Under the pieces are notes generated by a model. That model saw only the letters and a program-made list of their open reading frames with translations, was not told where the DNA came from and made no database searches. From Rutidosis leptorrhynchoides (Eukaryota > Streptophyta > Magnoliopsida > Asterales > Asteraceae), in the NCBI RefSeq assembly GCF_046630445.1, contig NC_092338.1, positions 337,241,001 through 337,305,000 of the forward strand: a stretch of DNA of 64,000 bases, read 5' to 3'. Below, one piece after another: positions 63,109 to 64,000 of this stretch. The translations under genes and the position numbers were made by a program. Positions within the stretch are counted from its first letter, which is position 1, and every line of letters begins with the position of its first letter.

Positions 63109-64000
63109 TGAAATGTCTCGTTCATATAGATTATAAACGTTTCATATTAATTGGTTTCGTTGCGAGGTTTTGACCTCTATATGAGACATTTTTCAAAGAC
63201 TGCATTCATTTTTAAAACAAACCATAACCTTTACTCTATCGATAAAGGTTTAATAGACATAACGTAGATTATCAAACAATGATAATCTAAACTACAACTT
63301 TTACACACGACCATTATATAATGGTTTACAATAATATTTTACAACAATTTATTTTTCGAATGCAGTTTTTAAACAATATCATACAAGCATGCTGACTCCA
63401 ATTCTTGTCTTTAATTAGCATGCAACAGCGGAAGCTCTTAACAATCACCTGAGAATAAACATGCTTAAAACGTCAACAAAAAATGTTGGTGAGTTATAGG
63501 TTTAACCTATATATCAAATTGTAATATTAATAGACCACAAGATTTCATTTTTCATAATAAAGTGCATGTCTGCTCACTGCTGTAAAATCCATTCATATGA
63601 TGATCACCTGGTAACCAACATTAACAAAAATGCATCTAGCATATCCCCAAACATATAAACCTCGAAGTACTAAAGCAGTTCAAATTCTCTGACTGGGGCT
63701 TGTCAAGGCCCATAGATCTATCTTTAGGATTCGCGTCAATTAGTGGACTGGTTCACTAATTCTTAGGTTACCAAGCTAGAACAAAAAGGGATACGCGGTA
63801 TAACAAATCAATCATAGAATTTAGTTCAAGTACATGTGTCTATTTTGTAAAATAATTTCAAAACTGCATGTATTCTCATCCCGAAATATTAGATAGTAAA
63901 AATAGGACTATAACTCACTTTCACAGATTTTCACTTCGTCGGAAAATAACACTTGGCCACTGGTCGATTCACGAACCTATAACAAATATATACATATATC
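63109..64000 (-). repeat. LTR of a D-type element E (cut by window edge)
   Basis: It begins TGAAATGTCTCG on the plus strand, with TACCT as the presumed target duplication at 63104-63108. It matches the left end of the D LTR (481-1380) at roughly 85% by eye, including GACCTCTATATGAGACRTTT, the GGATTCGCGTCAATTAG block and GATTCACGAACC. No PBS precedes it, so it is either the 3' LTR of a minus-strand element or a solo LTR. Confidence 0.8.

Overview
This window reads as nuclear DNA of a flowering plant. It is AT-rich, has GT-AG introns, and is dominated by nested LTR retrotransposons primed by the plant initiator-Met tRNA (TGGTATCAGAGC), with SINEs, a Helitron and MITEs. The LTR families look Asteraceae-like to me, which is inference from memory and unproven. 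Roughly three quarters of the window is mobile-element DNA.

Layout. 1-3735 is the 5' LTR end of a minus-strand LTR element (D) that runs off the left edge. D sits in the leader of a decayed Ty3/Gypsy chromovirus (F), whose gag starts at 4233 and whose pol ends at 18609, with its 3' LTR at 18645-21571. The gag gene of F is split by a second minus-strand LTR element (A, 4787-14741, TSD GGACT). 23624-25089 plus 34512-34524 is a small unrecognised gene on the minus strand. Its first exon is split by a 106-bp SINE and by LTR element B (25209-34511, TSD CCTTG). 34.5-44.6 kb holds (TA)n tracts, a CACTA end and MITEs. One foldback MITE (M1) carries a solo LTR (G, 39298-42254, TSD TTGGG). A second copy of the same MITE (M2) is split by LTR element C (44694-54483, TSD CTTTG). 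55-63 kb is the most gene-like stretch: an orphan exon of an NCL-type Na+/Ca2+ exchanger, a SINE with target duplications, an apparently intact three-exon gene for mitochondrial complex III subunit 9 (QCR9), a 2.2-kb non-autonomous Helitron in its upstream flank, and a small two-exon GRF zinc-finger gene. Another LTR of the D type begins at 63109 and continues past the right edge.

The main biological interest is the A/B/C set. These three related non-autonomous LTR elements have intact LTR pairs, PBS, PPT and TSDs but no gag-pol. In the sense direction each carries the same three colinear coding-like blocks: a Pro-rich/coiled-coil leader protein, a middle block and a C-terminal block. Close to the 3' LTR, A and B also carry a 57-codon antisense reading frame of identical length, predicted to encode a two-helix membrane protein, with a TATAAATT box 70-80 bp upstream of its ATG. 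C keeps the TATA box but has lost the reading frame by a deletion of about 0.4 kb. The autonomous element F encodes a similar Pro-rich/coiled-coil protein upstream of gag, and its PPT-proximal sequence resembles that of A/B/C. A chromovirus of this type is therefore a plausible helper for them, though this is inference.

Ages can be ordered from the sequence. By my eye count the LTRs of A and of C differ at about 0.3% of sites and those of B at about 2%. F is older, since it is broken by stops and holds A and D inside it.
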